Positions 8,809 through 18,220 of a DNA stretch of 64,000 nucleotides are shown here, one piece after another. The position numbers were made by a program, and so were the translations under genes. A model generated the notes under the pieces. That model was not told the origin of the DNA and ran no database searches. It saw only the letters and a program-made list of their open reading frames with translations. Source of the stretch: Micromonospora sp. WMMD1082 (GTDB lineage: Bacteria; Actinomycetota; Actinomycetes; Mycobacteriales; Micromonosporaceae); NCBI RefSeq assembly GCF_029626175.1, contig NZ_JARUBM010000002.1, positions 868,001 through 932,000 of the forward strand, in the 5' to 3' direction. Each line of letters starts with the position of its first letter. Position 1 is the first letter of the stretch.

Positions 8809-10320
8809 ATGAGAACCGACTGGTGGCGAGGCATTGAGCCAGATATGTGGCGTTTCGTGGGCGAGCCGCTCGGCAACGCGCGCGAGGACTACGCCGCTGT
8901 CCTGTCTGCCCTGCTGCGGCTCAGCGGCACGGCGCCGATGTCGACCATGCGGGACATCGCCGAGCAGATGACGCGGGACGGATACGGCGACCCGTTGCCG
9001 ACCGAACTGCTGCGGTCCCGACTGGACGAGTTGGTCCAGATGAGGCTCGTCCTTCCGTTTTTGAGCCCGACCGCCGCCAGAGAAGACCTGCGCGACGGCC
9101 ACCGCCGTCAGGAGGCGTGGTCGCTGAGCAAGAAGGGTCGGATCATCGTCCGCTCGGTCCGGGACGCGATCAATGACCTCGATCGGGTCCTCGCCCTGCC
9201 GCCACGGCTGATCGATTCCATCCAGGACACCCTGCGCCAGCTCCTCGTTCACCTCGACCAAGAGCCGATGCGGGTCGCGCTGGACATCGCCACCGTGCGC
9301 TCGCACATCGGCCAGCTACTCAACGCCGCCGGCGACTACTACGAGGCGATGCGCATGCTGAACCAGCACGACGTCACCGACGACGAGGTGTTCGGCGAGA
9401 GCCGCACCCGGATCATGCTCGTGCTGCGGCAGTTCGTTCAGCACACCCAGGCAGCGCTCGCACCGTTGCGGCGCAGCCTCCAAGACGTCCGTACCACCGG
9501 TTACGCCGTCATCGCCGAAGCCGCCGCCCCGGGTGCCGGGGCGGTAGCGGTTGGTGACACGGCGGCCTGGATCGACGACGCCGTCGCGGACCTGGAGAGC
9601 CTCGACGCCTGGTTCACCCCCGGCGGCAACATCGACAGAATCATCGACTCCGCCCTCTATGCGATCGACGCGCTGCTGTCAGCCATCACGCGTCGCTACT
9701 ACGCGTCCAACCGAACCAGCGACCTGGCAGCTGATTTCCACGAACTGGCCCGGATGATCCACGCACAGGAGTCCACGGCACATGCGTACGGCGTGTTCAC
9801 CGCGGCGACCGGTATCTGGGCGGCCCAGCACCCGCAGGCCCAAGTCGACGATGACGACGTCCTCCCCGCCGCCATGACCGCCGGCGCACCCGGTACCGAG
9901 GTAGTTGTGAGCGTGCGAAGCCGCGCCAACAGCGCGCCGGCGCCTCGCTCACCCCGCCGGATGGAAAATCTGACGCTGTCACGCCAGGCGGAGGAGCACG
10001 CCGCGATGGCGGAACTGACGCGGCTAGCGGAGTTGTCGGCTGGCCTGGTCACGCCCGGCGTGGTAAGCCTGACGCACTTCGCCGGCATCGACGGCGCGCA
10101 TCTGCTGGTTCTGGTCGAACTGCTCGAAGAGGCGATGGACAGCTACGACGCCGATCTGGGCTACGGGGAGGCGCTCACGCTGCGCTGCCGCATGCGGCTC
10201 ACACCCGGGGACCCCGGCCGGGTGGTCACCATCCCGACCGCCGAGGGAACCCTGACAACGCCCGACATGCGGATCGAGATCTCGGCGGTTGGTGCGCCGC
10301 TGGCACAGGCGGGCCGATGA
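8809..10320 (+). CDS. jetA: Wadjet JetA-like kleisin subunit (DUF2397/TIGR02677 type)
   Basis: This 503-residue protein is the first gene of a four-gene SMC system. The N-terminal segment (MWRFVGEPLGNAREDYAAVLSALL) and the following winged-helix-like stretch (about 45-115) resemble TIGR02677/DUF2397 proteins, which act as the kleisin (MukF/MksF-like) subunit of Wadjet complexes. The middle is helical and the C-terminal 100 residues form a separate beta-containing domain. Wadjet complexes extrude loops on circular plasmids and cut them. The start has a GGGAGGATC ribosome binding site and the stop overlaps jetB by 4 bp. Identification rests on residual similarity plus the diagnostic neighbours; gene order matches the family. 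Confidence 0.8.
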   Translation: MRTDWWRGIEPDMWRFVGEPLGNAREDYAAVLSALLRLSGTAPMSTMRDIAEQMTRDGYGDPLPTELLRSRLDELVQMRLVLPFLSPTAAREDLRDGHRRQEAWSLSKKGRIIVRSVRDAINDLDRVLALPPRLIDSIQDTLRQLLVHLDQEPMRVALDIATVRSHIGQLLNAAGDYYEAMRMLNQHDVTDDEVFGESRTRIMLVLRQFVQHTQAALAPLRRSLQDVRTTGYAVIAEAAAPGAGAVAVGDTAAWIDDAVADLESLDAWFTPGGNIDRIIDSALYAIDALLSAITRRYYASNRTSDLAADFHELARMIHAQESTAHAYGVFTAATGIWAAQHPQAQVDDDDVLPAAMTAGAPGTEVVVSVRSRANSAPAPRSPRRMENLTLSRQAEEHAAMAELTRLAELSAGLVTPGVVSLTHFAGIDGAHLLVLVELLEEAMDSYDADLGYGEALTLRCRMRLTPGDPGRVVTIPTAEGTLTTPDMRIEISAVGAPLAQAGR

Positions 10321-11627
10321 CGGACCTGGAACACGTCCTCATCGACGACGACGACACGCTCGCCGAGCTGACTCCGGTCATCTCGGCGGTGCTACGCAAA
10401 CCATTCCTCACCGAGGAAGCCGAACCAGACCTCTACCGGCGGGCCCGCCTGCAGGAGAACGAACTCCGGCGATGGTTCCAGACGACGCTCGGATGGCGGC
10501 TCAAGATCTCGGCCTTCGGCCGGTACGTCCGGCTGTTCAAACGTCGTGACCGTCCGCCAATGGACCGAAATCCTGTGCCCAGCGAGCAGGGAGGCAAACC
10601 ATCGGTGCTGGTCCTAACCCTGCTCTGCCTGGCCGCCGAGCAGCTGTGGCGCCGCCCGGAGATCACGTTCGGCGACCTGCAACGCGAAGTGATCCGCACG
10701 TGCGCCGCCGAGTCCAGCCGCGGCGAGTTGCCGGCGTTCAACGTCGTCACCCAGGCGGGCGAGCCACGTGCGCGTGCCGAACAGCATCGCCGCGCTTTCG
10801 TGGACGCACTCATGCTCCTGCAGGAGTGGCGGATCATCACCAGCGACGGCCCGCTGGCCTCCGCCGGGACAACAGTCGCCAACGACGTGGTGATCACCTG
10901 CAACCCTGAACGGCTCAACGACTTGCTCGCGGCACCCGCGATCTCGCAGCTGCAGATCGACATCAGCCAGCCACACACCCACATCCCGAAGCTGTGCGAG
11001 GACCAGTCCGACCTTCCCGAGCACGCCTCGGAAAGCCAACGAGACCTCCAGCGTCGTCACCGCGCCCTTCGCGCTGTGATCGACGACGCGGTCGTCGTAC
11101 TCGACGGCGAGGGCAGCGAGGCCCGATACCTGGCCTCGCCCGGCGGACGCAGACAAGCGCTGCACGCCGCGCTGACCGCCGGGATGACCTGCGTTGTCCG
11201 TCGAGACCTGTGGCTTACCGTCGACCCAGGTGGCCGCAGCACTGATCTCGAATTCCCCCAACCACGGTCCATCACCGGCCAGGCAGCACTCCTTCTCGTG
11301 CGGTGGCTCAACAGCAACGAGGCAACCGCAGCCGTGAGCGAGGAGGCATGCCAGGCCGTCATCGGCGAGGCCAAGGCCAACAACCCGGAGTGGGCTAAGT
11401 CCTACCGGTCTACCGCGACGCTTAAGACCCTCACCAGAGAGGCGCTCGCCACCCTGGTCGCCGCCGGCGTGTTGACCCAGACCAGCCACCATCCCCCCAT
11501 GTGGACCGCAACCAGCGCGCACGCGTACTGGCGGGTGCGGGTCACCGCCGCCGAACAGCACGACGAACCACCCCTCGCCGACAGCCTCTTCGACCATCAG
11601 GACGGCAACCGTGACCAACCCCGGTGA
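10317..11627 (+). CDS. jetB: Wadjet JetB-like subunit (DUF2398/TIGR02678 type)
   Basis: This 436-residue protein has the N-terminal pattern of TIGR02678/DUF2398: a hydrophobic helix ending ...RKPFLTEEAEPDLYRRA, then a run with RRWFQTTLGWRLKIS and FGRYVRLFKRRDRP, then VLTLLCLAAEQL. In Wadjet systems this is the MukE/MksE-like winged-helix partner that bridges the kleisin and the SMC ATPase. It overlaps jetA by 4 bp and the GTG start of jetC by 17 bp, so translation of all four genes is probably coupled. No catalytic motif is expected or seen. Confidence 0.82.
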   Translation: MTDLEHVLIDDDDTLAELTPVISAVLRKPFLTEEAEPDLYRRARLQENELRRWFQTTLGWRLKISAFGRYVRLFKRRDRPPMDRNPVPSEQGGKPSVLVLTLLCLAAEQLWRRPEITFGDLQREVIRTCAAESSRGELPAFNVVTQAGEPRARAEQHRRAFVDALMLLQEWRIITSDGPLASAGTTVANDVVITCNPERLNDLLAAPAISQLQIDISQPHTHIPKLCEDQSDLPEHASESQRDLQRRHRALRAVIDDAVVVLDGEGSEARYLASPGGRRQALHAALTAGMTCVVRRDLWLTVDPGGRSTDLEFPQPRSITGQAALLLVRWLNSNEATAAVSEEACQAVIGEAKANNPEWAKSYRSTATLKTLTREALATLVAAGVLTQTSHHPPMWTATSAHAYWRVRVTAAEQHDEPPLADSLFDHQDGNRDQPR

Positions 11628-14600
11628 CCACCGTGCCGACATCACGCTCTTCGACACCGGTGCCGGCGCCACCCACGCCCTCACCGTCGACGCCGTACCC
11701 GCTGCGGTGGGACGCTGGCAGCCCGTACGGGCCGGCGTCGTGAACTCCTGGGCATGGGTCGACGAGCAGTTCCTGTTCTGCAACGGTTGGAGCGCGCTGG
11801 TCGGCCCCAACGGCTCCGGCAAATCGCTGACCAGCGGCCAATGGTTCCCCACCATGATCGACGGGGACACCCGCACCTCTGCCCTGTCCATGGCGCAACG
11901 CGGTGCAGGGAACCTCGCCGACCGTCACCACAATCGAACACCGGGCAGGGAGAAGACCGGCGCCTGGTGGCTGGAGTTCGGATTCCGCACCCCCGAGGGA
12001 GACCTGCGGTGGATGACCCTGGGCCTGTGGATCCGCTGGCGAGGCCAGAAGTCCGACGGGCTGGAGCGGGCGTGGTTCGTCACGCCGGCCCGGGTCGGCG
12101 CCGACCTTCACCTGCACGCAGACGGCGCGCCGATTGACATCGACGGATTATGCCAACAGCTGGCCACCTGTGAAGGGCAAATCTTCACGAGCCAGGACCG
12201 GTTGCAGCGAGCCGCGAGCCGGCACGGCGCCGCGGTCAACGACGAGGCCGCGTACGCCGATGCCGTCCGGGTAGAACTGTTCCCCGGCACCGACCGGGAC
12301 CAGATGACGGCGTTGACCACCGTGCTGCGGGCCCTCCGCAGTGTGCGGGTCAACGACCGCATGACCCCCGACGAGATGCACGCCACCCTCACGTCGGCCC
12401 TGCCCGCACTCTCGACCGAATACGTTGAGCTGCTGGCGAAGAACCTCGCCCAGTCCAACGACCTGCTCGAAAAGGTCAACAACGCCAAACGTGAACACGA
12501 CCTGCTGAACAAGCTGTCAAAAGCCTACGGCCGCTACGCCGACACCGCCGCCGGCGCCACCGCTCACGCGCTGCTCGCCGCGCACGACGACGTGCAACGG
12601 GTCGAGCACGCCACGGGCAAACTGGCTCGTGATACAGCGGACCATCAACGCCGGCTCAGCCAAGCCACCCAAGCCAAACGCGACGCCGAGCAGCACCTGG
12701 AGGAGCTGAGGATCACCGGCGAGCTGCTGCGACGCCGTACTGAGGGGCACCCCGGCAGCCATCTGCCCGAACTTGCCGCCGCAGTCGAAGCCGCCCACAA
12801 AACCGCCGAACTCGCCGCCGCCACCGCCGCCGAGCGACGCGGCGAAGCCGATGACGCCCGGGGCGAGGAGCGCAAAGCCTCCGAAGCCTTCGACAAGGCG
12901 GCTCGTCACCTCACCGGTGTCATGGCTTTGCTGCGCGACCATGCGACCCAGGTGAGCGCAGAAGCCTTCTGCGAGCCGTTCCAGACGACGACCGACGCCG
13001 TAACAGCTGACCTGGCGCAACCCCATGCCGTCGGCGAGGCAGACCTACCCGGTCTGGCCGAACCGGTGAAGACCTGGCTCCATCACCGTGACACAGTCAT
13101 TGGCCAGGTACGCACCGCCATCGCCCACCTCGCAGTTTGTGAGGGCATCGAGGCGCAGGCCAGCACCAGACACGCCTCCGCCGTCGACGAGCTGAGCGCC
13201 GCGGAACGCGAGCTCGGCGCACGCCAGGAGCAGGTCACCGGCCACCACGAAGAAGCGCTGCTGGCGCTGCGGGCCTTCAGCGAACAGCACGGTCCGGTCC
13301 TCGGCCCGGTACCGGTACAGCTGATCGCATCGATCCCGATCCAACCAGACACCGTCACCACCTGGGCGGACCAGGCGTTGGAAGGCGCGCTGCGTCGGAT
13401 CGACCTCGAAGGGGCCACCGCGCGGCACGACAAAGCGCAAGAGGCCGCCACCTCGGCCGCCGAGCGCCTGGCCGAGGCGCAGCAAGCCACGGCGGCAGCG
13501 GTCACCGGTGTTCAGTCCGCAACCACCGCCCTCAAGGAAACGATTTCCCGACTGCCCTCGCCACCGCAGGACGCGACGCGGTGGACCAACGCTCTCGACG
13601 CGATCGACATCGGTAGCGATTCGTCCTTCAACGCCCTACCCCACTGCGATGCGGCCATGCAGGAGGCAACCGATCGTGGTGAGTCACTGCGCCACGCGGC
13701 TGACGCGCTGGCCACGGCGCGCCAGCTCAACGCTCGCGCCGGCACCGACGCTAGCGTTGCCCAGGAAGCAGCCGAGCAGATGGCGCGTACAGGCGAACGC
13801 CACACCCAACAGCTCGCCCGTTGCGACGACGCAGTGGCCGCGTTCGTACAGCAGGTTACCGAATGGGCGGCGTCGTTGCAGGTCCTCATCCTGGAACCGC
13901 ACGAGCTCCCCCGAGAGGCGGACGCCCGAAACGGCGACCTGCACTCCTTCCGGGCCAGCATCGCCACCGTCGCGCGTCCCCGCACCGAGACACCACTGCG
14001 GGAAGAGCTCGAAACCGCCCGGCGCGAAGCACGAAACCTTGAAGGGCAATTGCGGGCGCTCGACGAGAGGATCACACACGCGGAAACCGAGGAACTGCCA
14101 CCCGAGGCCCCGTCCTGGCGCGCCGATCGAACCGGGCGCACTGGCGCGCCCCTGTGGGCCCTGGTCGACTTCGCGCCGCACCTGTCCGATCGTGCACGGG
14201 CCACCGTCGAAGGCGCTCTGCTCACCGCCGGTATCCTCGACGCCTGGGTGGACCCCGAAGTCGACGCGATCGCCGGTGACGTGCTGCTCAAACCCGGCCG
14301 GCCGGCACGCGGTCGCAGCCTCGCGGACGTCCTGATCGCCCAACCCACCGACACGATCAGCGCCGAGCAAATCACCAGCATCCTGCGCCAGATCGGCTAC
14401 GACGCGGACCACAGCCCTGGTGGTGTAACTTTCGTCGGCGAGCAACTACGCACGGAATGGGCGACCGCCACGGCGCCCGCCACGTGGCAGCCGCAGTACA
14501 TCGGCGCGACCACGCGCGCCGAACAGCGGCAACGGTTTCTGGAGCGGCTCCGCCGCCAGCGCACACAGCTTGCCCTGGACGTCCAAACTGCCCAAGCGGC

Positions 14601-16860
14601 CGAGACCGCAGTCAACGAGCGCATCGCAACTCTAGTCCGCGAGGCGGTCCTGCCCGACTTCACCGACCTGCTTACCCAACGGGCAGCCCTCGCCGAAACC
14701 CAGACCGCGCTCACCGTCGCGACGGCCGCCCACGAGTCGGCGGCCGTGCGCGCACGCGAGAGCCACGATGAGGCGCAGGCCGCGGACAGCCGCGCCGCGG
14801 AAGCCTGCCAGCGGGCGGGTGCTCCCACCGACTCCGGGATCGTCGCTGCGGCAGTCACAGCCTGCGCCAAGCTGGTCCAGCAACTACAGGCCAGCCGCAG
14901 CCAGGCGGAAATCCTCGCCCAGACACTGGCGGACCGGGCAAGCCGGGTGGAGAGGAAGACGCTGGCGGACAAGGCCGCCGCGACGGCGCGGGAGGCCGCA
15001 GAGCAGGCGCGCCGCCAAGACGAGCAGGCCCGCCGGAGCCGTCAAGCCGTGCCGCCCTTGCACGATCTGCGTGAGGCCATCGCGCAAGTTCAGGAAGCAG
15101 AAACGCTCTTCGAGCAGGCATCGGCAGCCGAAGCTGCGGCCCGCAGCGACCTGGAGCGATGCCGAGCCGACACCGGCGAGGCACGCCGGCGACGCACAGC
15201 AGCCGCAACGACCAAGGACGGACGCCGGCTCCCGCTGGAAGAACCCGACCTGAAGGAGTTCAACGCCGCGGTCAGCCGCTTCGCCAAATGCGTCGAGTCA
15301 TGGGTCGGAGCGGCGGCACGTCTGATCCTCGTCCGCGACCAAGCTCAGGCCGCTCGGGCAGCAGCCACCGCCGCATCCCAGCGAGCGGCCATAGCCGTCG
15401 AAAAGGAAAGGGAAACGACCGCACACGCCAAAGCGGAGCAGCACAGGCTCAACGAGGAACGCCGGCTGCACGAGCACACCTTCCAGCAGCTGCTCGACGA
15501 CTACGAACGCAACGGCGCGAAGCAGCAGGAGGCCAAGACCCAGGCCGCCAAGCACGACGCGGACGCCCGCGCCAGCGAAAAACAGCTCGCCAAGCTGGAA
15601 GAGCGAGCGACCACGTTGGCTGCGGAGCTCGAAAAGGCCCGCGAAAGTTGCGCCGAGACGTACGACCGCCTCCTCGAACTGTTCGACCACGGCTTAATCG
15701 CAGACGTCACCGACGGGCCGAGCTACGAACGCCCCACTGACCTCGCCGCGGCCACGGCCGTGGCCAAACGGCTCGCCCCGAGCGTCCCGGCGCAGAGCGT
15801 CCGCGAACATCTGCAGCGGGAGTCGGCCAGGCTGGTGAACGAGCTTCGCCCCGTCGCGGAGGTCTTCATCCGCATGGGCCGCCATGTCAGCGAAGAGGAA
15901 TTCGGCACGGGCCGGTTACGCCGCATCGTGCTCACCGACAGTGACACCTCGCTCGACGCCGCGGCCCCGGCTCGGCCACTCCGGCAGGCAGTCGCGGACA
16001 TCAGCCGTCGACTGGACGGCCTTCAACGTGACTACGACGATCAACTCCGCACGGAGATCAAGGGCTCCATGTTCACCCAGCTTCGCGCGCAGATCGTCGC
16101 CCGTATCGACCTGGCCAAGCAGATCGTCGAGGCCATCGATGCCACGCTCAAGGGTGTACGCACCGGCGTCGAGCGGGTCGGTGTCCGCCTGGCCTGGGAG
16201 GAGCGCCACGACGACCCGATCGCACTGGAAGCATTGCGCTACATCCAAGCAGCCAACGTCGACGGCAACTTCGACGACATGTACGAGTTCTTCATCGCGC
16301 GCTTGGCGGACGAGGACAAGACCGAATCGGCATCAGAACGCATCGCGCGGGTCTTCGACTATCGCACCTGGTTTGCCTGGCGCGTCGAGGTCACCCACAA
16401 GGCGTTCTCGGATGAAGCACATCCCGACGAGGTGTTCCGCGAAATCACCAAGCGCAAGAACCCTTTGGACACCCTGTCCACCGGCGAGAAGCGCCTGGCC
16501 AGCATGCTTCCACTGCTCGCCGCGGTGAAGTCCTTCTACTCCACACCTGGCTTCATCGGCCCCCGGATGGCCTTCATCGACGAACTCGACGCAGCCTTGG
16601 ACCAGACCAACATGCGCACCCTGCTCGCGCTACTCCGCAACTGGGACCTTGACGTGCTCGCCACCCTGCCCACCATGGGAAAACTGCTTGTACCCCAGCT
16701 GGAGACGACAGCCATTCACAAGATCATAAGGAGCGGCAGCGGTGCCAGGTTCAGCGTCCCCTACGTCTGGCGGGGCGCCGGGCTTCCCGAGGCTGTCCGC
16801 ATCTCCATCCCGGGACAGGCGGCTCCGCGCGCCGCAGACCCTTCGGGTGATGCGCCGTGA
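11611..16860 (+). CDS. jetC: Wadjet JetC-like SMC ATPase (TIGR02680 type), 1749 residues
   Basis: This is an SMC/MukB-like ATPase. Walker A GPNGSGKS is at residues 65-72, the coiled-coil arms are very long (about 250-850 and 1000-1560), and a hinge-like globular region around 830-960 contains a WALVDF core. The signature LSTGEKR is at about 1622 and Walker B AFIDELDAALD at about 1655. In Wadjet it drives loop extrusion on plasmid DNA. The start is the GTG at 11611 inside the end of jetB; Walker A follows at a normal distance. At 1749 residues it is longer than the roughly 1350 residues I associate with TIGR02680, the excess lying in the coiled coils. Both ATPase halves are intact. Confidence 0.88.
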   Translation: MTNPGDHRADITLFDTGAGATHALTVDAVPAAVGRWQPVRAGVVNSWAWVDEQFLFCNGWSALVGPNGSGKSLTSGQWFPTMIDGDTRTSALSMAQRGAGNLADRHHNRTPGREKTGAWWLEFGFRTPEGDLRWMTLGLWIRWRGQKSDGLERAWFVTPARVGADLHLHADGAPIDIDGLCQQLATCEGQIFTSQDRLQRAASRHGAAVNDEAAYADAVRVELFPGTDRDQMTALTTVLRALRSVRVNDRMTPDEMHATLTSALPALSTEYVELLAKNLAQSNDLLEKVNNAKREHDLLNKLSKAYGRYADTAAGATAHALLAAHDDVQRVEHATGKLARDTADHQRRLSQATQAKRDAEQHLEELRITGELLRRRTEGHPGSHLPELAAAVEAAHKTAELAAATAAERRGEADDARGEERKASEAFDKAARHLTGVMALLRDHATQVSAEAFCEPFQTTTDAVTADLAQPHAVGEADLPGLAEPVKTWLHHRDTVIGQVRTAIAHLAVCEGIEAQASTRHASAVDELSAAERELGARQEQVTGHHEEALLALRAFSEQHGPVLGPVPVQLIASIPIQPDTVTTWADQALEGALRRIDLEGATARHDKAQEAATSAAERLAEAQQATAAAVTGVQSATTALKETISRLPSPPQDATRWTNALDAIDIGSDSSFNALPHCDAAMQEATDRGESLRHAADALATARQLNARAGTDASVAQEAAEQMARTGERHTQQLARCDDAVAAFVQQVTEWAASLQVLILEPHELPREADARNGDLHSFRASIATVARPRTETPLREELETARREARNLEGQLRALDERITHAETEELPPEAPSWRADRTGRTGAPLWALVDFAPHLSDRARATVEGALLTAGILDAWVDPEVDAIAGDVLLKPGRPARGRSLADVLIAQPTDTISAEQITSILRQIGYDADHSPGGVTFVGEQLRTEWATATAPATWQPQYIGATTRAEQRQRFLERLRRQRTQLALDVQTAQAAETAVNERIATLVREAVLPDFTDLLTQRAALAETQTALTVATAAHESAAVRARESHDEAQAADSRAAEACQRAGAPTDSGIVAAAVTACAKLVQQLQASRSQAEILAQTLADRASRVERKTLADKAAATAREAAEQARRQDEQARRSRQAVPPLHDLREAIAQVQEAETLFEQASAAEAAARSDLERCRADTGEARRRRTAAATTKDGRRLPLEEPDLKEFNAAVSRFAKCVESWVGAAARLILVRDQAQAARAAATAASQRAAIAVEKERETTAHAKAEQHRLNEERRLHEHTFQQLLDDYERNGAKQQEAKTQAAKHDADARASEKQLAKLEERATTLAAELEKARESCAETYDRLLELFDHGLIADVTDGPSYERPTDLAAATAVAKRLAPSVPAQSVREHLQRESARLVNELRPVAEVFIRMGRHVSEEEFGTGRLRRIVLTDSDTSLDAAAPARPLRQAVADISRRLDGLQRDYDDQLRTEIKGSMFTQLRAQIVARIDLAKQIVEAIDATLKGVRTGVERVGVRLAWEERHDDPIALEALRYIQAANVDGNFDDMYEFFIARLADEDKTESASERIARVFDYRTWFAWRVEVTHKAFSDEAHPDEVFREITKRKNPLDTLSTGEKRLASMLPLLAAVKSFYSTPGFIGPRMAFIDELDAALDQTNMRTLLALLRNWDLDVLATLPTMGKLLVPQLETTAIHKIIRSGSGARFSVPYVWRGAGLPEAVRISIPGQAAPRAADPSGDAP

Positions 16861-18059
16861 GTGACCTCCACGACCCCGAGGTACGACCGCTCTGGCAGGC
16901 CGTCAAAGACCGGCTGGTGATCACGGGCGACCTGACAGCCATCAAGAGTGTGCGCGTCGCACTGAGCACTGCCGGTCTCGCGCGCATCAACGGCTGGCTC
17001 GCCCATGCCCCCGGCACGACGCGCCGGACCCGCCGCCCCCGGCTGGTTTCCCGAGATGGGTGGGTCTCGGTACCCGTCGACCGAATCCGGGAAGCCCTGG
17101 GCCCAGCCATCGACCTTGCCGACATTCTGCGCGACACGGTCGGCATGCCGGATGTCCTGCAGCCCAACCGCCGGCTCGCCGCGATGAAGACCGACGTGTG
17201 GGCCTACGCCCAATCGGTACTGCCCGACGCACCCCAACTCCTGCAGCACCTGCGATCGGGCGGCCTGTCCGAGACCTCGGTCGAGGACCGCCGGCGCCTC
17301 ATCAACGCACTCGCCCGCGCCCACTCGCTCATTCCATTGCAGCGGCCGGTGCCCCTGCCAAGGCTGTCCCTCTACTGCGCCGGCGATCCCCACTACTTCG
17401 ACCTCAACCCGCCCGGCCAGGGCAGCAAACTAGTCATGCTCGTCGCCGAACTCACCGGCCAGCCGACCGCAGCCACTACGCCGAACAACCGATTCGCACT
17501 CCTCGCACGCGCCGGGATCTACCCGGATCGGGTCAGCGCCACCGTCATCGTCCTCAACCTCGCCGCCACCGGCGATGGACCCGTGGACGAGGCCATCGGG
17601 GCCGCCGCGGCATCCAGACGCCCTCTGCACATAAGCCTCTACGACCTCACCGTTCACCGACCCCGCATATCGCTAGCCCAACCGATTCTCGTCGTCGAGA
17701 ACCCGTCGGTCATCGAGGAAGCCCTCATCCGCGGATACCGCGGCCCCCTCGCCTGCACGTCAGGAGCCCTGTCCGCCGTGGACCACGAGTTCCTTCAACA
17801 ATTGGCCGACGACGGCGTACCCATCCACTACAGCGGAGACCAAGACCCCGCCGGCGTGTACATCGCTGAGCTCGTACGAACCCGATTCGGGGCACACATC
17901 ATCACGCCAGCACGCGGGCAGCCCGACGGTGAGAAGTCCGACGCCCCTGTCTACCAGGAGAGCGCGCCCTACCTGGAACTGCTGCTCGGACCCGACCCAT
18001 CCGATCCACTCCATTCGGCGTCGGAGGCTGGGTGCCTATCAGCGGAAGCCCGCGCCTGA
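16857..18059 (+). CDS. jetD: Wadjet JetD-like toprim nuclease (DUF2399/TIGR02679 type)
   Basis: This 400-residue protein starts at a GTG overlapping the jetC stop by 4 bp (GTGA). The C-terminal part is a toprim domain: LVVENPSVIEEA supplies the catalytic Glu (about 281), CTSG follows, and HYSGDQDPAGVYIAE supplies the DxD metal site (D328, D330). This matches TIGR02679/DUF2399, whose members are the topoisomerase-VI-like nucleases that cleave DNA in Wadjet. The N-terminal half is helical and probably contacts DNA or JetC. All metal-binding residues are present, so the four-gene system looks complete and functional. Confidence 0.87.
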   Translation: MSDLHDPEVRPLWQAVKDRLVITGDLTAIKSVRVALSTAGLARINGWLAHAPGTTRRTRRPRLVSRDGWVSVPVDRIREALGPAIDLADILRDTVGMPDVLQPNRRLAAMKTDVWAYAQSVLPDAPQLLQHLRSGGLSETSVEDRRRLINALARAHSLIPLQRPVPLPRLSLYCAGDPHYFDLNPPGQGSKLVMLVAELTGQPTAATTPNNRFALLARAGIYPDRVSATVIVLNLAATGDGPVDEAIGAAAASRRPLHISLYDLTVHRPRISLAQPILVVENPSVIEEALIRGYRGPLACTSGALSAVDHEFLQQLADDGVPIHYSGDQDPAGVYIAELVRTRFGAHIITPARGQPDGEKSDAPVYQESAPYLELLLGPDPSDPLHSASEAGCLSAEARA

Positions 18060-18220
18060 TCATCTCGATCGGTCGAGCTTCGTCCGAGAAGCCCCGGGCC
18101 GCGTGCGCCGGGCTGGGTCCGCCGAGCGCGATTTGGGCGGGCCAGCCGGGCAACGCATGAGGGCGCCGGCCCTGTAGTTATACCGTGCTTGGATGGCTAG
18201 ATCCTTGAGTGCCGCACCGG
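18060..18220. other. Convergent gap between jetD and the tad operon
   Basis: These 161 bp lie between two converging operons. A transcription terminator is expected, but I see no clean hairpin with a T-run; only GC-rich imperfect repeats are present. Confidence 0.4.
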
